DNA of 64,000 nt from Tritrichomonas musculus (lineage: Eukaryota > Parabasalia > Tritrichomonadida > Tritrichomonadidae). The DNA is taken from the NCBI GenBank assembly GCA_039105265.1, contig JAPFFF010000006.1, forward strand, positions 992,001 to 1,056,000, read 5' to 3'. The notes beneath the pieces were generated by a model. It saw only the letters and a list, made by a program, of their open reading frames with translations. It ran no database searches and was not told the DNA's origin. Positions 1 to 10,031 of this stretch are shown piece by piece (position 1 is the first letter of the stretch; each line of letters begins with the position of its first letter). A program made the translations under genes and the position numbers.

Positions 1-369
1 CAATCAAATTTTAGAGCTAATCCTGAATTATCCAAAGTTTGCAATCAAATTATAAAAATTCACAAATCGTTATATCAAGTTGCAAATCCAATCAATTGTC
101 GATCTGCATTCCGACAAATAGGAATCATCACAACTCTATATCTCAATTTTGCACAATTTCCAGAATTAGTTACTTTTGACTTAACCCAGATTAAACGAAT
201 TAGATTTTATGAAGAATCGTATTTAAATCAACTATTTCGATCAAGAATGCCAATGACAAATAATCAAATGATGCTATATAATTTTTATCAGAAAAATAAA
301 AATAAAAATAAAAAGAAACAAAAAACAACAATAACTCTTACATATTTTCCATCTCCCAAAAAGAAATAA
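1..369 (+). CDS. pogo-like transposase, C-terminal fragment
   Basis: The frame is open from the first base and stops with TAA at 367-369, giving 122 codons. No start is in the window. It aligns by eye with the C-terminal part of the transposase at 6803-8280. Shared features are a LYxxAxPxNCxxAF stretch, then a (V/L)xxFDL segment followed by an Arg-Tyr, then PxTxNQ. It ends in a Lys-rich tail. In the family this region lies after the third catalytic Asp, so no catalytic residue is visible. It shows the family is present in at least two diverged copies within 8 kb. Confidence 0.75.
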   Translation, partial: QSNFRANPELSKVCNQIIKIHKSLYQVANPINCRSAFRQIGIITTLYLNFAQFPELVTFDLTQIKRIRFYEESYLNQLFRSRMPMTNNQMMLYNFYQKNKNKNKKKQKTTITLTYFPSPKKK

Positions 370-871
370 AAATTCTTTAATCTGAATTATTGATCTTATA
401 TACTTTTTTTTTTTTGAAATTTATTTTTTCCTTTTAAAAAATTATTGAAATTAATTTTTCATACGAATTTGTGATATAATTGTTGATTTTTTGAAAAAAA
501 TAATCCTCAATCCCATATAGGATTTCTAAATCAAGCAACAGTAGAAAATATATTTAAAACAATTTACTTGATCTCATGAACTGAAATATGATAATCAAAT
601 AGGTGCAAAATGAAATATTTTATAAGAATTAAGAATAAAATAAATTGAATACTTTTTTTTTTTTTTTGAATGGTGTTTCAAGACAACATTCATTTTTCCT
701 TTGAATTTATTTAGTTTTTTATATTTAAATGCTATTTTACTTGTTTTTTTCTCCACCAAATATTTTTTTTAAATTGCTTTATGAATTTTTTTCAATATTT
801 TAAACTTTTTGAAAGAAAAAGTTATTTGTTATCTACTTAATTGTGATGTTATCTACTTTTTCATGGATCTA
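1..871 (+). mobile_element. 3' part of a pogo/Tigger-like DNA transposon, cut by the window edge
   Basis: This is the right-hand end of a Tc1/mariner-superfamily (pogo/Tigger-like) element. The transposase tail ends at 369. The terminal repeat lies at about 851-871 and its reverse complement reads TAGATCCATGAAAAAGTAG, which matches the ends of the second copy at 6314-8545 (TAGTTCCGTGAAAAAGTGG and TAGTTCAGTGAAAAAGTAG). A TA at 872-873 fits the TA target duplication of this superfamily. The distance from the transposase stop to the end (about 500 bp) equals that in the second copy (489 bp), which supports the boundary. The left end lies outside the window. Confidence 0.75.
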
Positions 872-1004
872 TAAATGGATGAACTCTTTCAATTTTACCA
901 TTAATTCAATGAATTCTCAGAATTTTTTTTCAGTAAATTCTATTAGTTCATTCAATATTTGAGTAAAAAAATTATAAAGAAAAAAACTAAATTTTTTACT
1001 TTAT

Positions 1005-1772
1005 TTAAGGATTATTTTGATTAGAATGAACTTCTAATATTTTTGAGCATATCTCGGTGACAACCTTTTCATCAACTGGAGTGGTTCTGCCTATCTGCCT
1101 AAACTGATTATCAATTGTAAATAAAAGACTATTGAGCGAAAGTAGAAGAGGAGCATATCTTTTCCACACAGTCAGTGTACAAACTGTTTCATTTTGATTT
1201 CTTCGGTATATTGGACCAGCGAAGTCCATTCCTTCTTCTTCATTGATTAAACCAATTGCATGATGCCTCCTCTCAACCGAACTTACTGCTTGTATTGATG
1301 CAATTGATTGTTTATTAGGCTCTTCGGGTAAAGGGGCAAGATCACCTATTACTGCTGGACTTAGTTTTTTCCAGGAGATTGACCTTTTTACAAGATCAGC
1401 ATGCAAAGTTACTGCAACCATTGAAATCTCGTTTTTTTGAAACATTGCTGCCCACACGCATTGAATATCAAATAAGAACCTGTGTTCATCAAATAAATCA
1501 GAGAAGTAGAGTACATTTTGGTCAACATCTAATGATTTAGTAATACTCTTAACGTTAACTGAAAAGGTATGATAATCAACTAAAGCTTCAGGCTGGATGA
1601 CGATTGATTCTGGTTTTGGTAGGATACTCTTGATTCGAACAATAGCTTTGTTCTTTAAAACGGCACGACAACGAACCACAGATATGTTGACAACCACTGG
1701 GTTTGTTGGAGGAGGGGCCTTCGGAACTTCCCATGGAGAACAGGAGAGTTCAATAGCATCTTTTCTTTTCAT
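1005..1772 (-). CDS. unrecognised 255-residue protein
   Basis: The frame runs 255 codons from ATG to stop. It has a more complex amino-acid composition (Trp, Cys, His, Pro all present) than chance frames in the surrounding 70-75 percent AT sequence, and visibly higher GC, so it looks like real coding sequence. I see no signal peptide, membrane segment or known motif. A TCACTT initiator-like site lies 20 nt 5' of the ATG (1792-1797), which supports both the gene and the start. It sits isolated between a transposon end (871) and non-coding DNA. It could be a lineage-specific gene or cargo of an old mobile element. Confidence 0.55.
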   Translation of the reverse strand: MKRKDAIELSCSPWEVPKAPPPTNPVVVNISVVRCRAVLKNKAIVRIKSILPKPESIVIQPEALVDYHTFSVNVKSITKSLDVDQNVLYFSDLFDEHRFLFDIQCVWAAMFQKNEISMVAVTLHADLVKRSISWKKLSPAVIGDLAPLPEEPNKQSIASIQAVSSVERRHHAIGLINEEEGMDFAGPIYRRNQNETVCTLTVWKRYAPLLLSLNSLLFTIDNQFRQIGRTTPVDEKVVTEICSKILEVHSNQNNP

Positions 1773-1791
1773 CTTTTTGATCGAAAAAGTT

Positions 1792-1797
1792 AAGTGA
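1792..1797 (-). promoter_or_regulatory. candidate initiator (Inr), TCACTT
   Basis: On the minus strand TCACTT fits the trichomonad initiator consensus TCAYTW and lies 20 nt 5' of the ATG of the 255-codon gene. In T. vaginalis this element sets the transcription start close to the ATG. The motif is short, so chance occurrence is possible. Confidence 0.35.
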
Positions 1798-2416
1798 TTT
1801 TCTGAATAAAACGTTGCATTTCAATTGAATTTATTATATGAAATTGTTTTAAAATTTGAAACAAAAAGATAATACTTTAGGAGTTTTTTTGTGATAGACA
1901 TCCCAATTTTGCTTGGTACAGAGCTGAACCAGTTGTATCTAATGAAGCTTTGACTGATATAATAATGTTAGTATGCATTTCATCATTTTCATAATTTTAT
2001 CTCTATGATGACTACCTTTAAGGAGTTTTGCGATTAGTTTATTGTATGTGAGCCCTGAATTGTATATTTGTTGATGATCCGTTAGTAAAAAATCAAAATA
2101 ATAAATAAAAATTAATTTTTCACTTATTCATTGAAAAAATTGTCTTTGATAACTTATTTGGCTGTAATGAGTTTTTTTTTTATCAGTTTATTCTTACAAA
2201 AGAAAAATACTTATTAAAAATAAAAAATATAAAAAATGAATAAAAAAATTTTTTTGTAGTAATAGTTGTAGCACTACAAAATTTGAATAGTTTTGTAGTG
2301 CTACAAAAATACTGTATTTTTTTGTAGTAAAAGTGGATTGAGTGATTAAAAATAAAAATTATTTTAAGGGAGGACTACCAAATTTTTTTTCAAAAATTTC
2401 TTTCAATTTTTTCTAA
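1798..2416. other. non-coding AT-rich stretch with one hairpin
   Basis: No coding frame can be supported here. The only structure I see is the 14-bp perfect inverted repeat at 2268-2304, listed separately. Confidence 0.6.
2268..2304. repeat. perfect 14-bp inverted repeat (hairpin)
   Basis: The left arm 2268-2281 reads GTAGCACTACAAAA and the right arm 2291-2304 is its exact reverse complement, with a 9-nt spacer. Near-copies of TTTTTTTGTAGTA flank it at about 2251-2260 and 2327-2339. It could be a very short transposon relic or a transcript hairpin. Confidence 0.7.
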
Positions 2417-2659
2417 AAACAATATTGTTATGATGAAATTTCAGAAAATGGAATCGAATTCTTTGAGAAGGCAACGGAAATAGGCAAGCGAATCGGATTC
2501 GCTTACGAAAAGGGAATCGGTGTACCTCAGGATTATTCAAATTCAATTCAATTCTATAAAAAAGCAACTGATATGGGGAACGCTGAATCTTTCTACAATT
2601 TGGGACACATGTACGAGGGAAGTTTCGGCGTTGTAAAAAACTTGCCAAAAACTATTTAG
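2417..2659 (+). pseudogene. Sel1-like repeat protein fragment
   Basis: This 80-codon open stretch has no ATG at its head. It reads as Sel1-like repeats: AYEKGIGVPQDY followed by FYKKATDMGNAES and YNLGHMYEGSFGV. These match the SLR consensus, in which a helix with an A-x-G pattern is followed by a (Y/L)xxGxGVxxDxxKAxxxYxxA segment. About two repeats survive. SLR proteins are usually scaffolds of many repeats, often hundreds of residues long, so this is a remnant. Non-coding AT-rich DNA lies on both sides. Confidence 0.6.
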
Positions 2660-3722
2660 ATTTTAGAAAATATGGACTAGAAATGGCCAAAAAAAGCTCA
2701 GTACTTTATAATAATCAAGTTTTATCTTGATACCCAAATTATAAATATGTAAATACTCGAATATTAGAATTATAATTCAAATATTTAGCAAATGAAAACA
2801 AATTTCGATTTCCTGATTGAAGAGCTTTTTATCATAATCCAAATAAATGATTATTTATTTAAATGCTTAAATAAACATATACATTACTATTTTTATTATT
2901 TTTACATTTATTTTTCAATTTTTTCTTAGTGATCATTCAAAAAAATGGTAGTCTGTATCACAATTTTTTTCATTTTTGCAATTCGGTTTTTTCATATGAT
3001 AAAAATAATAAAACGCGAAAATTTTTGGCTAAATCATTATATCCACACATAGAAATTTAGAATATCGAATTGCTGTTTAATTTCATAGAACTTATTATAA
3101 AAATATTAAGCTTTAAAAAAATCAAAAATTTTTCAATTTTCAAAATTTTTTAATAAATCTCTTTTTTTTCCATGAATATTTGAAAATTTTTAAAAATCGA
3201 TGCTCATTCTTTTTTTTCATATAAAAATTTATATATTCGATAAATTAAGACTCATTTTATTTCAACAACCATCACACATAAATAAGAAGAAGTTTCTATA
3301 GAAATACAGAATGAATTTCGTGATTTATGCGCCATGGGTATTCAAGTAAAATAAGAAAACAAACAATTTCCATATAATTTAAAATGGTTTATTGAAGAAT
3401 GAGCATGATTTTTTTGGATTTATAAATTCTATTTTATTTTATTCATGTTTTTTTAATCTAACAAAATTTTCTTTTTAAAAATGTTGATGAAAAACTATAA
3501 TAAAAACATTTTTAATTTTCCCTTTTTTTAAAAAATTAATATTAAATTAAATATATATATATTTTTATATAACGAATAAATGAAAAATTAAATACATTCA
3601 AAGATATAAATATTTTCAAAATCATATTTTTACATTTTTTTTTGAATGAAAAAAAATAACGATAGCCCTCCCTTAAATTCAAAATAAATGTAGATATTAA
3701 AAAAATTATTTATTAATTAATC
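2660..3722. other. AT-rich region with a small inverted repeat and a coding remnant
   Basis: No intact gene is seen. A perfect 12-bp inverted repeat (ATGCTCATTCTT at 3200-3211, reverse complement at 3395-3406) brackets about 200 bp. Inside it, at about 3244-3408 on the plus strand, is an interrupted frame with a protein-like stretch (NKQFPYNLKWFIEE near its end). I do not recognise the family. Confidence 0.4.
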
Positions 3723-4680
3723 TTAATCAAAATATTCTATTTTCCTTTGTGGATCATACGGAAAATCTGTTTCTTTTCCATCAACAACCCATTTCCATTC
3801 ATATCCTCTTTTCCATCTCATATTAGGGTCAAAGAATACATCACGTGGTCGTAGGCATTTATTGTCACATTTTAATGCCATGTGTGCTCGAATATTATTA
3901 TATTGGTAGATAAATTGATGAATGTCATTTGGGCAAGTTGTGTTATCTTCGAGCTTTTGCCAGAACCTTTCGATTTTACCGTTTTGTTGCGGGTTTCCAG
4001 GTTTAATGAAGGCAGGATAAATAAGATTTTCTTTTAAAAATTGGAGCATAATTTGGCCTTTATTTTCACCTCCGTTGTCCGTCCACATTATACAAGGAGG
4101 CCCATAAGTTTGAATAGCTCGATTCAAAACCTCTTTACATGCTTTCTGTGTTTTCTTTGAGAGTAGATCATACCCCACAATAAATCTGGAGCGATCATCA
4201 ATGATACAATATAAATACATTAAATCTGGCATGCCAGCTTTTTGAAAATAATGGATGTCGGCATGCCAGATTTGATTAACGTATATTGCCTCGTATCGGC
4301 AACGAGGCTTTTCTGTATTTTGAACTAATCTGAATTTATATAATTTATATTTTTCAAAGATTTTTCGAACATAATTAAATTTTATATTGGGATAATAAAG
4401 TAAAAGCGTATAATATGTTACTTTTTCGCCACAGTTTAAATATCTTTGTCAAGTTAATATAATATTTTCAAATTCTTTTGGTACTTCGGCCTCTCTTCTT
4501 CCTGAATAAGAAGCATATGAAATATTATTTATTGAGAATTGATATTTGAGGGCATATACTGAGATTGGCTTAATAAAAATACCTAATTGAGTTTCGTAAT
4601 GTGCTTGATTTGCTGCTTCTTCGAGCGTTATTTGATTTTGAATAAATAAAACAGTAATTCCATCGAAACAAAAAGCAATA
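3723..4680 (-). pseudogene. broken rve-type integrase gene (fossil of an integrase-bearing element)
   Basis: The main open part (3723-4232, 169 codons) is a retroviral-type (rve) integrase core. It has a DDRSRF segment, a TDNGGE segment carrying the second acidic residue, and a PQQNGKIERFW segment carrying the catalytic Glu about 35 residues later. Upstream, to about 4680, the minus strand shows further recognisable parts of the same gene: a likely helix-turn-helix region and the HADIHYF part of the core with its first Asp. The copy is broken, with about one or two breaks. I see no terminal repeats, capsid or polymerase gene. It could derive from a Polinton, a Ginger-like transposon or another rve-integrase element. 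The integrase core is still readable, so the age is moderate. Confidence 0.65.
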
Positions 4681-5500
4681 ATATTTTAAAAGAAAAAATG
4701 AAACTTAAAATGAGATTTTATTGATGATTATATGGAAAATTAGTAGAAATGATTTGAATTGATAGATGATGAATAATGGACTAGCGGTTGTTTCGAATTT
4801 CTTGCAGGAATCATTCATCTTTATCACTGTAATATTCCAATGCATGCATAGTTGCTTTATTAAAGTTGTCATTCGTGATCGTTTCAAAATTGAGTATGAG
4901 TATCTGAAGCTGAAGCGAATTTCTAGCAGGAATCGTTTACTTTTTGATATTTTAATGTGTTTGCTATGCAACTCTACAAGATTCCTCGCCTTGCATAGCT
5001 AGAGAGAAAACTGTATAAAACATTGATTTATGCCACTAATATTTTTTCTCAGTTTTTTTGAATTCAAGGCCAAATTAAATTATTTTTTCTTAGTGTATTC
5101 AATTTCTCCCACTTTTTGAATGAAGCTAAAAATTCTCACTTTTTGAATATCCATTGAATTTTTTACCATTTTATGAATGAAAAATTATTTTTTAATTTTG
5201 TGAGAATATTTATTTTTGAATGAACGATAGAACTTTTTGAATAGGACGTTACGGGTTTGCTCGCACTATATTTTACAATTTAAATAAGCATTATGACATG
5301 TTATATGAAATGAATGAAAATAATCGTTCTTTATTTAACATGTCATTTTATTCTTTGAGAATGTCAAAAAAAATTGCGGTTACTAAATGTTATATTTTTA
5401 TTTTATATGTTATTTAAAAATAGATATATCATTCATAATCCACATAACTTCAAAATTGGATGAAAAAGTATTCATTTTTCATTTTTTTAAACAATGAGAG
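4681..5500. other. non-coding AT-rich stretch
   Basis: Overlapping short frames exist on both strands at 4705-5002, but neither has convincing protein character. There is a faint internal duplication: two related segments, each with GCAGGAATC, about 130 bp apart near 4800 and 4925. An 11-bp perfect inverted repeat (ATGACATGTTA at 5293-5303, reverse complement at 5336-5346) is the only other structure. Confidence 0.4.
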
Positions 5501-6084
5501 TAACCCTTCGGCGGTTTTGTAAACTACGGCGACATCACCTATTTTTAAATAGTTTATGCCGATTTTTGGAATTACGGCGCATGGAGTTGAAATTACGGCA
5601 TATAAAAAACGGTAACTTTTTCAAATAATAAATGGTTATGCCAAAACTTTTTGAATAATTGCTTTGAATACTTTAAATTATATATAAAAAACTCATTTTA
5701 ATAAACTAAACCAATTTATTTACAGAAATTAATCTCACTTGCATATGGTTGTCCTTGTAGTTATATAAGTTGATTTTATTCAACATCAGCATAACATTAT
5801 TTACTCAAATCATCTTCGCCTGCTCCAATCAATTATCCAATTTCAATCTCATAACTTTTTCAGAAGACTGAAGAGTCTCTTCCATTTATTATCAAACGTG
5901 TAATAAAAAATTACTAATAAGTAATTATATTAATTGAATTTAAAAGATTTTGAAAAAAATAATATAATTTAATTTCTTCTCAAAATCGACCAAATAAAAT
6001 GCGGCAATTGTATAGAGGGGTTTCGGCAAAATTACGGATTTGACAACGGCTCTCTCCAACTACGGCCTACGGCCGTAAGGATTA
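5501..6084. mobile_element. MULE-like non-autonomous element, copy 1 (584 bp)
   Basis: The left end reads TAACCCTTCGGCGGT and the reverse complement of the right end reads TAATCCTTACGGCCGT, giving short inverted terminal repeats. AATGAGAG flanks both sides (5493-5500 and 6086-6093); a ninth base differs (5492 and 6085). Both 150-bp ends carry several ACGG motifs, the left ones as TACGGC, TTACGGC and AACGGT, in otherwise 75 percent AT sequence. No coding frame is present. The end structure and the 8-9 bp duplication match the related copy at 38959-39618. The target size and subterminal motif clusters suggest a Mutator-like element, but this is inference. Confidence 0.75.
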
Positions 6085-6802
6085 AAATGAGAGAAAAAAT
6101 TTAGAAGATTTTATCTGAAAAAGTACTAAAAAAAGTATTTGTTTTTTAAATTATTATTATTTATTTAATTTAAAATTTATATATCGAATATTATTATCAC
6201 CTTTCAATATTAATTAAAAAGATAATGATTTATTTATTTATTCTCTCAAAATAAAATTGATTAATTCAAATATATTCAAAATGAAATAAATTTTCTTCAC
6301 TAATAAATTGATATAGTTCCGTGAAAAAGTGGTCACCTTTTAAAAAAGGAGTAATCGGTTCTCAAATAATTGAATGAATGTATTCATAATTATTTAAAAA
6401 TTTAAATGATTTATTCAATTATCTTTATTTTAATATCTCTATTTAAAAATAGAAAGAAATGAAATTTGGAATTGATCATTTGAAATGGGATTGACTATAA
6501 TAATTAAATAAATTTATGGAGATAGGAAGAAAAAAAGTATATATAATTATATTCTTCAATTTTAAATTTAGGCATTAGGCTGTAATAATTTAAATTTGAG
6601 AAGTATATATTGTGCTTTTAGCGGTATCCTAAGCTGTTTTTTGATGATTTTTTATTGCCAAATGACGATTTGGAAAAAAAAAAAAAGTAATTCAATTTGT
6701 TTGTTTAGACATAAAAAATAAACATTTCAAAGCAGTTTTTTATTTTTAATTTTTTTATTTTTTTTTAAAAAAAAGATAATTCGAAAAATGAAAAATTTTA
6801 AT

Positions 6803-7142
6803 TCATTCTTTTAAGTCCTTATTTGGGAAATATAATAATGGCAGCCTGCTTCTCTTCTGCATTCGACGCTCTTGACAATACTTTTGTAAAAGTTTTTGCT
6901 GATTTATTGTTAATGGTACTCCACACTTTGCCAAACAGAGTATTTGTTCTTGTGAGTAATGTCGTACTTTTGTACAATTAATAAGATCAAAATGTGCCAA
7001 TTCTACTGCATCACCACGTTCGTTGATATGCACTTTACTTGTGATGACAGCAGCTTTGAATGCAGCTTTACAGTTAAATGGTGTAGCTGCCTTATATAAA
7101 CAACTGATTATTTTTATTAACTGGTTTGACTGTTGAGATAAG

Positions 7143-7194
<52 letters not shown>

Positions 7195-8280
7195 ATAATT
7201 TTGTTCAAACTTTTTCATAACTCCAAATAATACTAGGTCCAGTGGCTGCGTTTGGTCACTGGAGTGGGGGACCAAAAAATGAAAAAATATGTTTTCTTTT
7301 TCTGAATCTATTTGAGATATTAAATTTTGATGAGCTTTCAAGCCATCCATAATAACGATAGCTTTTCCATTATACTCAAACTGTGTTCTTAAACGTCTTA
7401 GAGCAGGTAAAAAAATATTTGAGAACCAGTTTTTAAAAGAATCAGTATTTATGTAGCCATTATCAGTTTGTACTATCTGTGCGCTGTTAACAGGCATGTA
7501 ATCATAAATATCATCGTCTAATGTTGCTCTGGTTATAGCAACTTGAGGAATGCAAACTAAGCCAGCAGCTGATATAGCTGCAATACATGAAGCTCGGGTA
7601 ATAGATCTGGAAACCGGGTAAGGAGCGTAGAGTTGGTTATATGTGGCCGGCGCTATTAATGTTTTTAGCTCCGCGTCGGCAAAATCTTGATTACCGATCT
7701 CATCAATATTTATGATAAAATTTGAATGAACTCCCTCAATTATTTCTGAGAGTTTATTTAAATTTGAATCAATATCATAAATATTGGCCTCGACTCTTTT
7801 TGAGTCCATTGGTCGACCAATTACAGTTTTAAAAAGATTAGATAATTTCAAATTAATTATATGCCTTAAAGTATCTCTTTTTATCTGAATGTTAAAGCTT
7901 TGGAAAATAAATTCTTCTATATCTTCAAATCCTGGATATAATGCATAGCCAGGATTTGAATGATATGAATTAATTTTTTGAATAACTAAGTGTATTTGCT
8001 CATCAGTCAATTTAGATGGCCGACCATTTTTGTTTTTTCCATATAAATATTTGTAATGTTGATGTCTAACTGCGTACTTATTTTCATGGAACACAAAACC
8101 TATTCGCTCATATGAAACATTTATATAGTTGTTATTTAAATGCTCACATATAATACCAATTTGTTGACGAATTGCGATCAGATACTCAGATACTTCAATC
8201 TGTGTGCCTTTGAATTCTTCTAAAATTACCAAAGCAGGAATCATATCTGGCTTGCTTTGCATTTTAATTATAGAAAACAA
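6803..8280 (-). pseudogene. pogo/Tigger-like DDE transposase with a homopolymer frameshift
   Basis: The N-terminal 387-codon part (7117-8280) has a helix-turn-helix region, then three catalytic acids: Asp193 in NIDEIGN, Asp312 in IMDGLKAH and Asp348 in QPLDLVLFG, a DD35D spacing. This is the DDE_1 superfamily endonuclease type. It then enters a Lys run encoded by the 49-nt tract at 7145-7193 and stops at 7117-7119. The C-terminal part (LYKAATPFNCKAAF onward) continues in a different frame down to 6803, so the tract now shifts the frame. Slippage, either in the genome or during sequencing, is the simplest explanation. The rest of the gene looks undamaged. Confidence 0.8.
7145..7193. repeat. 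49-nt poly(T) tract
   Basis: An unbroken run of 49 T on the plus strand lies inside the transposase gene, where it codes a Lys run. It is the longest homopolymer in the window. Confidence 0.95.
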
Positions 8281-9133
8281 TAAAATGCTCAGTTTTTTTT
8301 TAAAAAATCAATAGAATTGAGTTAAAATTATTCAATTTAAAACATAATCTTGAATTAACTTTAAATCAGAAAACTCAAAAATTATCTTTCTCTCAATTTT
8401 GAAATTTGAAGCAATTCTGAAGATCACCCCCTTTCATTTTTTATAGAAAAAGTTCTTTTTTATTTTAAAATTTGAGTACTTTTAACTTTTTAAGAGAAAA
8501 TGATGACTGGTTTTTCCAAGCGATTACTACTTTTTCACTGAACTATAGTAGAGTTTTTCAGAAAGTTTATTTTTCATAGAAATTTCAATGGTTCATTCAA
8601 TCTATATTCAATTTTTTTGAGAGAAATCATACTCTAATGCGCTTCTCTTGCACTGAAGTAATTTGTATTAATTCACTAATGAAAAATTAATTAGTGCTAA
8701 AATTTATTTTTAAATCATATATTCTTTTTTAAATAACAATGAATGAACAGTATTATTAAATAAAGGTATGGAAACTTCCATCCACTCGACAGATCATTTT
8801 TATTTCAAAATATAATTTTTTAATGATAGTATTAATGATAAATATAATATAAAAAAGGCATATTTTTCGAGAGGAATTTAAGATAAAGATAGATTATTTT
8901 TTTCCAAAAAATTGAATCCAAATCTGGCTATTTTAATTCAAAAAAAAATATTATTATTTTTATTTTATTATTACTTTTTCAAATATAATTATATAAATAT
9001 ATTATATTTTGTACCGAAATAACGCGTAATTCGTTGGATTGATATTTCATACCACTTGTGATATGAACCAATTTGACCTAACAGGTAAATTTTTTTTGAC
9101 CTAAAAGATGAATTTATTTTTTCCAAAAGTTAT

Positions 9134-9694
9134 ATGAGTTTCTTTGAGAAATTTTTTCATATTTGTCCTCACATTGATATTTCAAATTCAATTCCCAGTT
9201 CTTTTAAACCATTTTTTCCATTCAAAAATGATGAACAAAATAGAATCTTTAAGAAATTAAAAAATCATTTAGATTTGTTAGAAAATTATTTGCTGGACAA
9301 CACACAACAAAGTTCCCAAATTTTAACAAATAAAAGCGATTCGCAAAGCAAATCTCTAGAAGATTTTAACAAATCATGGATAACTAAACCAAATAGAGAT
9401 AATTGTTTCATAATATCTTTCCCTAAATCTCAAACAAGCTCTCCGATTTAACAAACTAACAGTGATTTACATAACAATTCTCTTTTAAATTCGAACGCTT
9501 CGTTATCAAACAAACAAACTCAAGATAATTCTTTCACAATATCTTTCCCTAAATCTCAAACAAGCTCTCCGATTTTGCATAAAAAATATAGTGAAGAATC
9601 ATTCATAAATTCAAATAAATTAATAAACAAATCTAACTGTAATAACAATATTTATTCTAATATTGATCAAAAATTTAGAAAAATCTATGAATAA
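9134..9694 (+). pseudogene. unrecognised frame inside the 8762-10523 element, one internal stop
   Basis: An ATG at 9134 opens 105 codons to a TAA at 9449-9451. The same frame then continues for 80 codons to a TAA at 9692-9694. The protein is Ser/Asn/Lys-rich. The phrase ISFPKSQTSSPI occurs once before and once after the internal stop, because the coding DNA contains a partial direct duplication (about 9411-9445 and 9541-9575). I recognise no domain. It may be a decayed element gene or captured sequence. Confidence 0.4.
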
Positions 9695-9918
9695 TAAAAA
9701 TAAAATGTGTTGGAATTTAAAAGAGAATTGTTATGTAAATCACTGTTAGTTTGTAAAATTGGAGAGCTTGTTTGAGATTTAGGGAAAGATATTGTGAAAG
9801 AATTATCTTGAGTTTGTTTGTTTGATAACGAAGCGTTCGAATTTAAAAGAGAATTGTTATGTAAATCACTGTTAGTTTGTTAAATCGGAGAGCTTGTTTG
9901 AGATTTAGGGAAAGAAAT
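9411..9918. repeat. inverted duplication with about 164-bp arms
   Basis: The segment 9413-9576 reappears as its reverse complement at 9755-9918 with only a few differences, separated by 178 bp. A further partial reverse-complement copy of the unit lies at about 9716-9757. The arms cover the middle of the 9134-9694 frame, so coding sequence was duplicated and inverted. A transcript across it would fold into a long hairpin. Confidence 0.9.
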
Positions 9919-10009
9919 TGTGAAAGAATTTATGCTTTATATATAAATTTTTTTTAATAAATTAACCTATTTGGTGAAAAAAAATTCGCCTACTATGGTC
10001 AAAAATAAA

Positions 10010-10031
10010 TTTCATATCATCTGTGATATGA
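10010..10031. repeat. 9-bp stem, 4-nt loop hairpin
   Basis: TTCATATCA and TGATATGAA are separated by TCTG. A near copy (TTCATACCA, CTTG, TGATATGAA) lies at about 9047-9068. The pair brackets the frame at 9134-9694 inside the larger element. Confidence 0.7.

Larger units (their letters stand above)
6314..8545 (-). mobile_element. pogo/Tigger-like DNA transposon (2.2 kb)
   Basis: The ends are TAGTTCCGTGAAAAAGTGG on the left and, as the reverse complement of the right, TAGTTCAGTGAAAAAGTAG, about 19 bp with 2 mismatches. TA dinucleotides flank both sides (6312-6313 and 8546-8547), the usual target duplication of Tc1/mariner/pogo elements. The transposase runs on the minus strand (6803-8280), with 489 bp of non-coding sequence between its stop and the left end. 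A 49-nt homopolymer lies inside the transposase. A second copy of the family ends at 871. Confidence 0.85.

Noticed and set aside
4705-5002. Overlapping 88-codon minus and 78-codon plus frames
   Set aside because: They overlap head to head, lack protein-like patterns and have no promoter-like site.
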